The notes: a model not told the origin generated them from the sequence alone. Counted from the first letter of the stretch, positions 43,891-52,659 are shown. The stretch is 64,000 nucleotides of DNA from Pelagerythrobacter sp041912895 (GCF_041912895.1 NZ_JAYSGI010000001.1:434001-498000), one strand, 5' to 3'. Made by a program: numbers and translations.

Positions 43891-45533
43891 AAAAGGATTT
43901 CACGCCGGAAAAGGAACTGCTGTTCCTCGCGCTCGGCGGTTCGGGCGAGATCGGCATGAACGTCAACCTCTATGGGTGCGACGGCAAGTGGCTGATGGTC
44001 GATCTCGGCATGACCTTCTCGGGCGGCGAATACCCTGGCGTCGATCTCGTGTTTGCCGATCTCGAGTTCATCGAGGACCGGGCGAAGGACCTTGTCGGCA
44101 TTGTGCTGACCCATGCGCACGAGGATCACATCGGCGCGGTGCCCTATTTCGCCGCCGAGTTGGGCGTGCCGCTCTACGCGACGCCGTTCACCGCGGACCT
44201 GGTGCTGCGCAAGCTGGACGAAGCCGGGCTGTCGCGCCGGGTGAAGCTGAACGTGGTCGAGGATACCGGCAGTTTCGCGCTGGGGCCGTTCGACGTCACC
44301 TATGTGCCGCTCGCGCACTCGATCGCCGAGGGCAACGCGCTGCTGATCGACACGCCCTATGGCCGCGTGTTCCACACCGGCGACTGGAAGCTCGACGAAG
44401 ACCCGATCGTGGGCGAACCGACCACCGAGGAGGAATTGACCGCGATCGGCGACGAGGGCGTGCTCGCGCTGGTGTGCGATTCGACCAATGTGTTCAATCC
44501 GCACCCGAGCGGCTCGGAAGGCGCGGTCTATCACGCGCTGATGGACGAGGTGAAGCGCCATGCCGGGCGGCGAGTGCTCGTCACCACCTTCGCCTCCAAC
44601 GTCGCGCGGCTGCATACGCTGGGCGAGGTGGCGAAGGCGACCGGGCGGCAGCTGTGCGTCGCCGGGCGCTCGCTCGACCGGATCATCGAGGTTTCGCAGG
44701 ACAACGGCTATCTCGAGGATCTGCCCGAGCTGATCGATTTCGACACCGCGATGCGTCTGCCGCGCGGCGAAGTGCTGATCCTCGCGACCGGCGGGCAGGG
44801 CGAGCCGCGCGCCGCGCTCGCCCGGATCGCCGACGACAATCACCCGATCGAGTTGAGCGCGGGCGACGTGGTGCTGTTCTCCAGCCGCCAGATCCCCGGC
44901 AACGAACTTGCCATCGGCCGCATCCAAAACCAGCTCGCCGCGCGCGGGATCGTGATGGTGACCGACCGGCAGAGCGCGATCCACGTCTCCGGCCATCCGG
45001 GACGGCCCGAGCTGGAGGCGCTCTATGGCTGGCTGCGGCCCCAAGTGCTCGTGCCCGTCCACGGCGAAATCCGCCACATGCAGGAACAGGCGCGGCTCGG
45101 CCTCGCCAGCGGCATTCCCCACGCGGTGGCGCAGAAGAACGGCGACATGGTCCGCCTCGCGCCCGGCGCGCCGGGCCGGATCGCGGAGGTGCGCGCGGGC
45201 CGCTTGATCCTCGATGGCGATATCATCGCGCCGGCGAACGGCGAGGGCATCGTTATGCGCCGCCGCATCGCGGCCGAGGGCGCACTGGTCGTCGTGCTCG
45301 GCGCGAACCGCCAGATCGCGATCGAGAGCTTCGGCCTTCCGCTCGACGAGGACATGGCCGAGTTCGTCGAGGAAGCGAAGGCGGACATCGCCGCCGCGCT
45401 CGACAAGCTGCGCGGCAAGGCGCGCGAGGACATCGCCGAACTGACCGAGACCGCACGCCTCGCGGCCCGCCGCGCGGCGCGGCGCTGGGCGGGCAAGAGC
45501 CCGCAGGTCAAGGTCGTGGCGATGGGGGGCTGA
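43887..45533 (+). CDS. rnj: Ribonuclease J
   Basis: A 548-residue metallo-beta-lactamase/beta-CASP ribonuclease (RNase J), with 5' exonuclease and endonuclease activity. Metal ligands sit in LTHAHEDHIGAVPYFAAELG; the beta-CASP domain has TTFASNVARLHTLG and the C-terminal VHVSGHPGRPELEAL helps bind metal. The C-terminal domain lies at about 440-548. Having both RNase E and RNase J is normal for alphaproteobacteria. The gene starts at 43887 overlapping coaX and is 4 bp from the DUF1467 gene. Confidence 0.93.
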   Translation: MKKDFTPEKELLFLALGGSGEIGMNVNLYGCDGKWLMVDLGMTFSGGEYPGVDLVFADLEFIEDRAKDLVGIVLTHAHEDHIGAVPYFAAELGVPLYATPFTADLVLRKLDEAGLSRRVKLNVVEDTGSFALGPFDVTYVPLAHSIAEGNALLIDTPYGRVFHTGDWKLDEDPIVGEPTTEEELTAIGDEGVLALVCDSTNVFNPHPSGSEGAVYHALMDEVKRHAGRRVLVTTFASNVARLHTLGEVAKATGRQLCVAGRSLDRIIEVSQDNGYLEDLPELIDFDTAMRLPRGEVLILATGGQGEPRAALARIADDNHPIELSAGDVVLFSSRQIPGNELAIGRIQNQLAARGIVMVTDRQSAIHVSGHPGRPELEALYGWLRPQVLVPVHGEIRHMQEQARLGLASGIPHAVAQKNGDMVRLAPGAPGRIAEVRAGRLILDGDIIAPANGEGIVMRRRIAAEGALVVVLGANRQIAIESFGLPLDEDMAEFVEEAKADIAAALDKLRGKAREDIAELTETARLAARRAARRWAGKSPQVKVVAMGG

Positions 45534-45537
45534 GGCG

Positions 45538-45807
45538 ATGCAGTGGACTTCGTTTCTCGCGATCTACGCGCTGGTGTGGGTGCTCAGCGCCTTCGCCATG
45601 CTGCCGCTCGGCATCCGCACGCACGACGAACTCGGAATGGAGAAAGTGCCCGGCCAGGCGGACAGCGCGCCGGGCAACTTTCGCCCGTGGACCGTCGTGC
45701 TGCGCGCAACGATCCTCGCCGCGGTGCTGACCGGGCTGTTCGCGCTGAACTATCACTATGGATGGGTCGGGGTCGACGACCTCGACGTGACGCGGCTAGT
45801 CGCGTAG
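45538..45807 (+). CDS. DUF1467 family membrane protein
   Basis: An 89-residue protein with two membrane helices (FLAIYALVWVLSAFAMLPLG and VLRATILAAVLTGLFALNYH) and a conserved acidic/polar loop (GIRTHDELGMEKVPGQ). This corresponds to DUF1467, a small family found in alphaproteobacteria downstream of RNase J and often before proS. Its role is unknown. It is the last gene of the nuo transcription unit and its stop lies 12 bp inside the end of the convergent coiled-coil gene. Confidence 0.85.
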   Translation: MQWTSFLAIYALVWVLSAFAMLPLGIRTHDELGMEKVPGQADSAPGNFRPWTVVLRATILAAVLTGLFALNYHYGWVGVDDLDVTRLVA

Positions 45808-48417
45808 CCGCTTGATCGCCTGCGCGAGCGCCACGTAGAGCTTGCCCATATCCGAGCTGAGCAGCGTGACGCCGATCGCGCCGCCGTCGCGGGTCGACAG
45901 CACCGAACGCAGCATGCCCTCGAAATCCGCGACGTAGCGATTCACGTTTTCCTGGAACTCGGGTTCGCCGTCGTAAAGTTCGGCGATCTCGCGCGCGTCG
46001 CCGTTGTCGAGCAGACGTACCGAGCGGCGGGTGAAGATGCCGCGGTCGCCGCGCAGGTACGAGGCCCAGGCGGTGTCGGTGACGTCGGTCGACAGCGCCT
46101 TGGCGATGTCGATCGCGTTGGAATTCAGGCTCTCGGTGATGAGCGCCATCCGCCGCGCGAAATCGTTGTCGACCTGCTCTTCCGCATGTTCACGCGCGCG
46201 CGTGACGCGAGTTTCGAGATTGCCCGCCAACTCGTCCACTTTGGCGAGCTGGTCGCGCAACTGGATCGCGGCCTGGCGGCTCGTGTCCGATGCCTTCGCA
46301 GCAGCGCGTTCGAGCTGGCCGATCGATTCTTCGGACTTTTCGCGGATCACCACGTCGAGCGCCTGCGAGGTTTCCGCGCCCACGCGCTCGGCCAGCTCGC
46401 GGATGCTGTCGGCCGCGTCTTCGCCGATCGCCGCGCGGGCGGAGCGGGCGGCGGTTTCGAGCGCCTCGATCGCATCGTGCAGGTCCACACGGGCCTTTTC
46501 CGCCATCGCCGAGCTGTCTTCGTCGAGCGCGACGATGGCGGCACGCAAGCCGGCGATCTGCGCCGCGTGTGCTTCGCTTGCTCCGGCAAAGCGGCTGTGC
46601 AGCGCTTCCATGTCTGCGATCGCTTCGCGCCCGGTGTCGCGGGCCGTCGTGACGTAATCGGACAGTTGCGCGCCGGACGACCCGGCCTCTCCGAGCAGTG
46701 CGTTGAGCGCGGTAGCGCGCTCTTCGACCGAGGCAAGCCGTCCTTCGGCCTCGCCGATCGACGCGGGCAGCTCGTGCCGCGTTTGATGCGCGCTGGCCTG
46801 GATCAGTTCGAGCAGACGGACGCTCGCCTCGGTGAGCGCGGCAACGGCTTCGTCGGTTCCGCCGAGCGCCGCCCGGCTGTCGGACAGCTTTGCTTCCAGC
46901 CGCTCGAGGCTTTGCGAGAGCACTTGTTCGGTTTCGCTTCCCTGATGTCCGACGCGCTCGATATCCGCGCGCAATTCCACCAGGCGCCCGGCGATGGCTT
47001 CGCCGTGCTGGCCGAGCCGTTCGGTTTGCTCGATCTGCGCTTCGCGGCGCTCGGCGATCGCGGCGTCGATCTCGGCGAGGCGCGCCGCGAGGCCGTCCGC
47101 AGCCTCGCGCTCGGCCTGTTCGAGCATGGCCTGACGTTCGGCGATCCGGGTCTGCAACCGCTCGTCGCGCTCGCCGATACCGCGATCGACCTTCTCCGCC
47201 TCCGCGCGGAGCGCGTCGAGCTTGCGGTTCGCCGAAGCGATTGCGCTGTCGTCGATCCCGGTGATGACTTCGATCGCTTCGGTCAGGCGATGCTTGATGG
47301 CCTCGATCTGGCCGTCCCACAGCGAAATCGCGGCCGCTTCGTCGGCGCGCACCGAATTGCCGATGGTCTTCGCCTCGTCACGCAGTCCGCCAAGACGCGC
47401 GCGGAGCGAAACGAGCGCTTCCTCTTCCTCGGTCTCGAGTTCGGCGTGGGTCGAGCGCAGTTCTTTCGCGAGCGCATCGGCCCTGCGGCGCAACGCGGCG
47501 AGGGTTTCTACTTCGCGGCCGTCGAGCTCGGCATGGAAATCCTCGCTGCTCGTGCGCAAAGCAGCGAAGCGTTCGGCGGCCATGCGGTCGATCCGATCCA
47601 CCTGCTCGTCGAACACGACGAGGGCATCGTCGATCCGCTGGCGCAATGCCGCCACCTGCCGTTCGCTCGCTTCTCCGAATTCGTTGAGCCGTTCGAACCC
47701 GCCGACGAGTTCGCCGACCCGGTCGTTCGCGATCCGGCCGGCATTCCCGATCTGGTTCGACACATCGCGCGCGGAATTGGCCACCACCGGCAAGCCGTCA
47801 CGCAGGCGGGTCATGTTTTCCAGCGCGGTAGTGCTCACAGTTGCGAGCGTTTCGACCTGCTGCCCGTTATCAAGAACCAGCGCCTGCAAATGGCCCGCAT
47901 GTTCCGACAGGCGCTCGGTCGCGATCCGGCCCAGCGAATCGAGTTCGCGCGATTGCGAGGCGAGGAATTCGCGCGCCAGGCTGAGTTCGCGGTTGATCAC
48001 CGACAGACGCTCCTCAAGCACCTGCGATTCGTGCGAGAGCAGCGCGGCGACGTCGCCGAACCGGCCCGCTTCGTGGCGGCTGTTGCGGGTGGCGAGGAGC
48101 CAAAGCAGCGCGATCAGCGCGACGGGCGTCGCCCATTGTCCGATCCAGCCGACCCACTGGTCGAGTTGCGCGGAGGACATGCCCGCACGATGCGCCCATG
48201 CGAACGCCGCGGTCCACCCGGCCGTCGCGGCGATCGCAAGGGTCGGCACGAGCCAGCGCCGCCGCAGCCGCGGGTCGGGCTCCTCCTCGTAATCCCACAT
48301 CTCTTCGCTTTCGCTCGCGTCGACCGCATCCGCCTCGACCGGTTCGGCCGCGCCTTCGACAGGCTGTTCCGCTGGCGTCCCGGGCCCAATGGCCCTGATG
48401 TTTGATCCCCCTGACAT
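45796..48417 (-). CDS. Large membrane-anchored coiled-coil protein
   Basis: I do not recognise a named family. The 873-residue product starts with an acidic, probably disordered segment (about 1-50), has two membrane helices (about 55-75 and 95-110), and then about 750 residues dominated by heptad-like helices rich in Ala, Glu, Arg and Leu. A globular-looking C-terminus follows from about 790 (YDGEPEFQENVNRYVADFEG). The topology suggests a long rod anchored at the inner membrane, as for polar scaffolds or MCP-like signalling rods, but there is no MCP signalling tip, HAMP or PodJ-like repeat I can name. It diverges from the pseudo-Hpt gene and converges with DUF1467. Confidence 0.65.
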   Translation of the reverse strand: MSGGSNIRAIGPGTPAEQPVEGAAEPVEADAVDASESEEMWDYEEEPDPRLRRRWLVPTLAIAATAGWTAAFAWAHRAGMSSAQLDQWVGWIGQWATPVALIALLWLLATRNSRHEAGRFGDVAALLSHESQVLEERLSVINRELSLAREFLASQSRELDSLGRIATERLSEHAGHLQALVLDNGQQVETLATVSTTALENMTRLRDGLPVVANSARDVSNQIGNAGRIANDRVGELVGGFERLNEFGEASERQVAALRQRIDDALVVFDEQVDRIDRMAAERFAALRTSSEDFHAELDGREVETLAALRRRADALAKELRSTHAELETEEEEALVSLRARLGGLRDEAKTIGNSVRADEAAAISLWDGQIEAIKHRLTEAIEVITGIDDSAIASANRKLDALRAEAEKVDRGIGERDERLQTRIAERQAMLEQAEREAADGLAARLAEIDAAIAERREAQIEQTERLGQHGEAIAGRLVELRADIERVGHQGSETEQVLSQSLERLEAKLSDSRAALGGTDEAVAALTEASVRLLELIQASAHQTRHELPASIGEAEGRLASVEERATALNALLGEAGSSGAQLSDYVTTARDTGREAIADMEALHSRFAGASEAHAAQIAGLRAAIVALDEDSSAMAEKARVDLHDAIEALETAARSARAAIGEDAADSIRELAERVGAETSQALDVVIREKSEESIGQLERAAAKASDTSRQAAIQLRDQLAKVDELAGNLETRVTRAREHAEEQVDNDFARRMALITESLNSNAIDIAKALSTDVTDTAWASYLRGDRGIFTRRSVRLLDNGDAREIAELYDGEPEFQENVNRYVADFEGMLRSVLSTRDGGAIGVTLLSSDMGKLYVALAQAIKRLRD

Positions 48418-48488
48418 GACGTGGAAACTATCACGGAACGGGGGGTGTGAAACCCTGTTTTAACCAATCCTGCGGCAGAACGAGCCCG

Positions 48489-48797
48489 ATGGTCCACGAA
48501 AACGGTGCCCTCGACGCGACGCTGGCCGCTGCCGCCGGCGAAGATCCGGTCTTGCTGGCCGAATTGCGTGCGGCCTTCGTCGAAAGCCTCGATCGCCATA
48601 TCGACCTGCTCGGCCGCGCGCGCTGCGACGGTAACTGGGATGTCGCCGCGATGCGGCTGAAGGGGCTGGCGGCCAGCTTTCACGCTGGCGCGCTGTTGTC
48701 GCTCGCCGACGAAGCGCTGGCCGCTGCGCCCGGCGAGCCGACCATCCTGCGCCGACTCGAGGCGTTCCGGCGCGATTTCTCCGCCGGACCAGCCTGA
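48489..48797 (+). CDS. Hpt-like protein lacking the phospho-accepting histidine
   Basis: A 102-residue all-helical protein matching the histidine-phosphotransfer domain: LLAELRAAFVESLDRHIDLL forms helix 1-2 and AAMRLKGLAASFHAGALLSL aligns with the AHxLKGSAxxxGAxxL signature. The position that carries the phosphorylated histidine is methionine (M55), while K58 and G59 are kept. H65 lies elsewhere on the helix. It should fold like an Hpt but cannot accept phosphate in the standard way. The start at 48489 was chosen over a GTG at 48447, since the latter adds an unrelated leader. It heads the four-gene + run. Confidence 0.6.
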   Translation: MVHENGALDATLAAAAGEDPVLLAELRAAFVESLDRHIDLLGRARCDGNWDVAAMRLKGLAASFHAGALLSLADEALAAAPGEPTILRRLEAFRRDFSAGPA

Positions 48798-48872
48798 CCG
48801 CTCGACCAGAGCGCTTGGCACGCCGCCCTTCGGTCCGTAGAATCCGCTGCGTACTATCGGGCGGAGTGAATT

Positions 48873-50072
48873 TTGCGGGTTGCGATCCTATCGGCGAATG
48901 TTGCGGCGGGCCAAGGCGACGCGCCGGTGCGCGGCCTGCTGACTATCGCCGGGCGCAGCGTCGCTTCGCTCCAACTCGATCTCGCGCTGCGGCTCGGGTG
49001 CGAGCGGGTCGTGTGCCTTGCCGACGGGCTGGGCGAGGGCACGCTCCCTCTGCTGCACCGCGCCGAAGGGGCAGGCGCGAGCTTTCACGCACTTTCGGGC
49101 GCGCGAGCGCTGTCGGGGCTGGTACGCGCGCAGGATGAACTGTTCGTGTTCGCCGAAGGGGTCGTGCCTGATCCGCCGCTGGTCGGCGAATTGCTGGGTG
49201 AGCGTTCGGGCATCGTCGCGCTGCCCGCGGAAGCGGGGGTCGAGGCCGGGTTCGAGCGGATCGATCGCGATCATGCCTGGGCCGGGCTCGCGCGACTGCC
49301 GGGATCGACGGTCGAGCGTTTGGCGGAAATGCCGGTCGACGTCGATATCGTGTCCGCGCTGCTCCGGGTGGGGCTGCAATCGGGCGTCAGGCTGGTGCCG
49401 CTGGCGCGCTCGCACCTGACGAATCGCGACTGGGTCTATTTGCGCGACGAAAGCCAGGCGCGCGCGTTCGAGAACGCCTGGTTGCGGCAGCGGGTCGCGC
49501 CGGTTTCGTTCGCCGCGCCCGCCTATGCGCTGGCCGACCGCGCGGCGATGGCGCTCGCGCCGCGCGTGCTCGCCCGCCGCGGTCGCTCGGCGCTGCCGCT
49601 GGTCGGCGGCATCGCAAGTCTCGCCGGCGCGCTCGCCGCGGCCTGGTGGAAGATGCCCGCACTCGCCTTCGGAGCGACCGCGCTTGCCGCGTTCCTGCTG
49701 CGCATGGGCGGCACGCTCGGGGCGCTTGCGCGGAGCGAGCGCGACGTCGGATGGTTAGGCCGCGTATTGCGCGGCGCGCCCGCCGTGGCGGTTGACGCCG
49801 CGATCGTGGTACTGGTGGAGCTTGTCGCGCCCGCCACGGAGCGCCCCGGATGGATATTCGCCGGCGGCATGCTCCTGATGGGATTGCGATTGGTCGAGCG
49901 ATTGGGCAGCGATATGCCTTCGCGCGTAGCGTCAGATCGCACCGTGTTGGCCGGGATAATCGCACTCGCTGCGGTCGCTGGGCAAATTCTTCCCGTAATC
50001 CAGTTGCTTGCGCTGATATCGCTGATCGTTCTCTATTTCGTTTCCGCACCGCGACGGATAACGCGGGTTTAA
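48873..50072 (+). CDS. Membrane protein resembling a degenerate NTP-transferase/CDP-alcohol phosphotransferase fusion
   Basis: A 399-residue protein starting with TTG, supported by GGAG 7 bases upstream. Residues 1 to about 190 look like a nucleotidyltransferase fold (LLTIAGRSVASLQLDLALRL, ERVVCLADG, HALSGARALSG). Then comes a linker (LRDESQARAFENAWLRQR) and five to six membrane helices. The layout resembles NTP-transferase/CDP-alcohol phosphatidyltransferase fusions, but the LAGGxGxR and metal-binding residues and the DxxDGxxAR...GxxxDxxxD signature are not visible; the corresponding region reads MGGTLGALARSERDVG. So both sites may be inactive. Family assignment is my inference; the protein could be unrelated. 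Confidence 0.5.
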   Translation: MRVAILSANVAAGQGDAPVRGLLTIAGRSVASLQLDLALRLGCERVVCLADGLGEGTLPLLHRAEGAGASFHALSGARALSGLVRAQDELFVFAEGVVPDPPLVGELLGERSGIVALPAEAGVEAGFERIDRDHAWAGLARLPGSTVERLAEMPVDVDIVSALLRVGLQSGVRLVPLARSHLTNRDWVYLRDESQARAFENAWLRQRVAPVSFAAPAYALADRAAMALAPRVLARRGRSALPLVGGIASLAGALAAAWWKMPALAFGATALAAFLLRMGGTLGALARSERDVGWLGRVLRGAPAVAVDAAIVVLVELVAPATERPGWIFAGGMLLMGLRLVERLGSDMPSRVASDRTVLAGIIALAAVAGQILPVIQLLALISLIVLYFVSAPRRITRV

Positions 50073-50095
50073 CTATACCGCGCTAAGGCGGGTGG

Positions 50096-51058
50096 ATGAC
50101 CGACTCCGGCGTGACCCAGGTTTCGCACTCTCCGATCGAGGCCGTCCTTGCGGACGATCTCGCGCGCGGCGACGTCGTGCTCGGCACGATCGGGCCGATG
50201 ATGGGCATCCTGCTCGCCAGTCACGACCATGCGCTGTTCAGCGACGAGATCGTCGCGCGTGTCCGCTCGATGGTCGCCAGCATTGCGCGCCAGTTGCTGG
50301 TCGCCGAAGCCGCCGCGGCGGGCGAGGAAGACGCCTACGCCTTCGCAGCCGAGCGCGGCGACGCGCTGGCGGGTGCCATGGCCGAGAGCCTGCCGCTGCT
50401 CGGCCATTGCCACGCTCTCGCGCTTGAGCATCGGCTGGCGACCGACCTCGAGCGGCGCACCTCGATCGATCCGGTTCTGTCGCCGTTGCTGCAGTCGCTG
50501 ATCGCTTCGTCCGACGCCGAGACCGCACGGGTCGCGATGGCGTTGCTCGCGGCGCAGGCCCGCTTCGTCCAGCGGCAGCGGCGCATGGAACTGACGCTGG
50601 AGGAACTGCCGCACGAATTGTTCGATTTCGCCGTCGACTGCTGGCGCACGCATTCCGGCGGCGATACGAACAATGCCGTGGCGCAGGCCGAGCAGCGGGT
50701 GCGCGACGCCTACGACACTCACGAGCGCCGCGCATCGCTGCTTGAACGCGCGGCGGGTGCGACGGGCGACGCGATGCAGCCGGCGATGTCGCTCGCCCAT
50801 GCGGGTGTGGCGCTGTTCCTCACCGCGATCGCTCTGATCGGCAAGCAGGATCGCGATCTCGTGGCGGTGTCGACCAACGAGAGCCAGCTCGGGCGGCTTT
50901 CGCTCGCGATGCGGGCCGCGGGACTCAAGCCGGCGGATATTGCCGAACAGTTTGCGCTGATCCATCCGCACACCAGCCTGCCCGATACGTTCGACACGCT
51001 GCGCTCCGACCGCGCCGGCGAAATCCTCGCCGCCTCCGGGCGCAAGGCGCTGGGCTGA
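50096..51058 (+). CDS. Hypothetical helical protein
   Basis: A 320-residue protein with no signal peptide and mostly alpha-helical composition (FSDEIVARVRSMVASIARQL, AETARVAMALLAAQARFVQR). I recognise no domain. An N-terminal helical bundle and a second one at about 230-310 (AMQPAMSLAHAGVALFLTAI, SLAMRAAGLKPADIAEQFAL) can be guessed; the latter is amphipathic rather than a membrane segment. It lies 23 bp after the membrane protein and 3 bp before the histidine-kinase-like gene, so it is probably co-expressed with that gene and may be its partner. Confidence 0.6.
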   Translation: MTDSGVTQVSHSPIEAVLADDLARGDVVLGTIGPMMGILLASHDHALFSDEIVARVRSMVASIARQLLVAEAAAAGEEDAYAFAAERGDALAGAMAESLPLLGHCHALALEHRLATDLERRTSIDPVLSPLLQSLIASSDAETARVAMALLAAQARFVQRQRRMELTLEELPHELFDFAVDCWRTHSGGDTNNAVAQAEQRVRDAYDTHERRASLLERAAGATGDAMQPAMSLAHAGVALFLTAIALIGKQDRDLVAVSTNESQLGRLSLAMRAAGLKPADIAEQFALIHPHTSLPDTFDTLRSDRAGEILAASGRKALG

Positions 51059-51061
51059 GCG

Positions 51062-52438
51062 ATGGACGGCACGACGCAAGCCTATCGCGCGCGGGGGGTA
51101 ACCGACGCCGAGGACCGGCTGATCGAGGCGGATGAGCCGATCGCCGCGCTCCAGCGCAACTGCGGCGGGGAGATTCCGGGTACGCTGGCGATCCCGGCTC
51201 TGTTGGAGCAAGTGCGCCGGGCGCGGCAAAGCGGCGCGCGACGTTCGGGTGCGATCGAGGCGACCGGCGGCGACGAAACAGTGCGCGCATGGATAGAAGT
51301 CATCCCGGACGCTTCGAGCGGCGGCGGATGCGCAATCGGCGTGGTCGACTGGCAGAGTTCGCCGGTCGTTCGCGAAGGCGATGCCGAAACGGCCGCTCGG
51401 CGGCTCGAAATCGAGCGGAACCTCGCCGAACTGACCGCTCGGCTCGACCCCGCGCAGGCCGTTCTCGCGGTCGAGAGCGGCGCACCCGACCTTGCGGACT
51501 TGGCGGCGCGCATGACGGAGGGCCGAGGCCGCGCGTGGACCGATTTCGTCGAACTTCCCGGTGCGCTTCATGCGCAGCCGATGCATTGGCGGTTGCTCGA
51601 CGGCGCCCGGGTAACGGTGGCCGGTTCGCGCCGCGCGTGGACGGCGACGCTCGTGCCGCTCGGCGCGCCAGAACCGGGGCAGGCCGGGTTCGAACTCTAT
51701 CTTGTCGCCGATGCGCCGCTCGTCTCAGGCGTTGCTTCAGGCACTGCTTCCGAAGCGCGCGTGCCGGCGCGGCCGATCGGGCAGGACCTTTCACCGGTGC
51801 TGCGCCAGCCCATCGCGCGGATAATCGCCAATGCGGAGACGATCCGCACGCGCCTGGCCGGGCCGCTGGCGGAGGAATACAGCAATTACGCGGCGGACAT
51901 CGCCTCGGCCGGGCAGCACCTGCTCGCGCTGATCGAGGATCTGTCGGACCTGGAGGTGGTCGAATCGGACGATTTCGCCACCGCGCCCGACGAGATCGAT
52001 CTCGGGGACGTGGCGCGCCGCGCGGCAGGTATTCTCGCGGTGCGGGCGAAGGAACGCGAGATCGAGATCGTCGCCCCCGGCCCGGGCGAAGCGCTACCCG
52101 CGATCGCGGAATTCCGCCGGGTATTGCAGATCCTGCTGAACCTCGTGGGCAACGCGATCCGCTACTCGCCCGAAGGCTCGACCGTGCGGATAGAATTGTC
52201 GGGCAAGGGTGATCGCTCCCGGGTGCGGGTGGTCGATCAGGGGCAGGGCATCGCCGAGAAGGACCGCGAGCGGGTGTTCGGGAAATTCGAACGGCTCGGT
52301 CGCAGCGGCGATGGCGGCTCGGGCCTCGGGCTTTACATTTCGCGCCGCCTCGCGCGGGCGATGGGTGGAGACCTGTCGGTGACAGGCAAGGCGGGGGAGG
52401 GCGCGACCTTCCGGCTCGATCTCCCGCGCAATTCCTAA
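51062..52438 (+). CDS. Histidine-kinase-like protein with a proline in the H-box
   Basis: A 458-residue, apparently soluble protein with an N-terminal PAS-like or unknown sensory region (1 to about 230), a dimerisation (HisKA) domain (about 235-310) and an HATPase_c domain. The HATPase motifs are intact: N box NLVGNAIRYSPEG, G1 VVDQGQGI, F box FGKFERLG and G2 GSGLGLYIS. In the H-box the usual S-H-E-L-R-T-P-L reads SPVLRQPI, with P245 in the place of the phosphorylated histidine; the DIASAGQHLLALIEDLSDL helix confirms the alignment. It therefore cannot autophosphorylate by the usual mechanism. It may act as an allosteric regulator, like the alphaproteobacterial pseudokinase DivL, which has a tyrosine there. 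Confidence 0.8.
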   Translation: MDGTTQAYRARGVTDAEDRLIEADEPIAALQRNCGGEIPGTLAIPALLEQVRRARQSGARRSGAIEATGGDETVRAWIEVIPDASSGGGCAIGVVDWQSSPVVREGDAETAARRLEIERNLAELTARLDPAQAVLAVESGAPDLADLAARMTEGRGRAWTDFVELPGALHAQPMHWRLLDGARVTVAGSRRAWTATLVPLGAPEPGQAGFELYLVADAPLVSGVASGTASEARVPARPIGQDLSPVLRQPIARIIANAETIRTRLAGPLAEEYSNYAADIASAGQHLLALIEDLSDLEVVESDDFATAPDEIDLGDVARRAAGILAVRAKEREIEIVAPGPGEALPAIAEFRRVLQILLNLVGNAIRYSPEGSTVRIELSGKGDRSRVRVVDQGQGIAEKDRERVFGKFERLGRSGDGGSGLGLYISRRLARAMGGDLSVTGKAGEGATFRLDLPRNS

Positions 52439-52450
52439 GGCTTTTGGCCC

Positions 52451-52654
52451 TTAACGCTTCCAGCGCGACCCCAACCAGAACAGCACCACGCCGATCAGCA
52501 GCGTGACAGCGCCGCGCACCGCCCAGGTGCTGTCGGCGAGCATGAAGCTGTCGGCCGGCCACATGACCAGCCCAAGCCCCTGAAGCGCCCACAGGCCGCC
52601 GGCGAGGATCAAGGCCACGCCGGCGATCTGGAGGAGGAAGCAGATCGCTTTCAC
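52451..52654 (-). CDS. Small two-helix membrane protein
   Basis: A 67-residue protein with two hydrophobic segments (ICFLLQIAGVALILAGGLWA and AVRGAVTLLIGVVLFWLG) and a basic tail SRWKR. It begins with GTG 5 bp downstream of the gltA stop; an alternative start lies farther upstream, inside gltA. I recognise no family. The proximity makes it a likely co-transcribed passenger of gltA. Confidence 0.55.
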   Translation of the reverse strand: MKAICFLLQIAGVALILAGGLWALQGLGLVMWPADSFMLADSTWAVRGAVTLLIGVVLFWLGSRWKR

Positions 52655-52659
52655 TTGGC

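Noticed and set aside
46186..48405. 739-codon plus-strand open frame opposite the coiled-coil gene
   Set aside because: Neither strand has a known family, but the minus-strand product has coherent membrane and coiled-coil architecture and an ordered start, whereas this one is Arg/Asp/Phe-rich shadow sequence.
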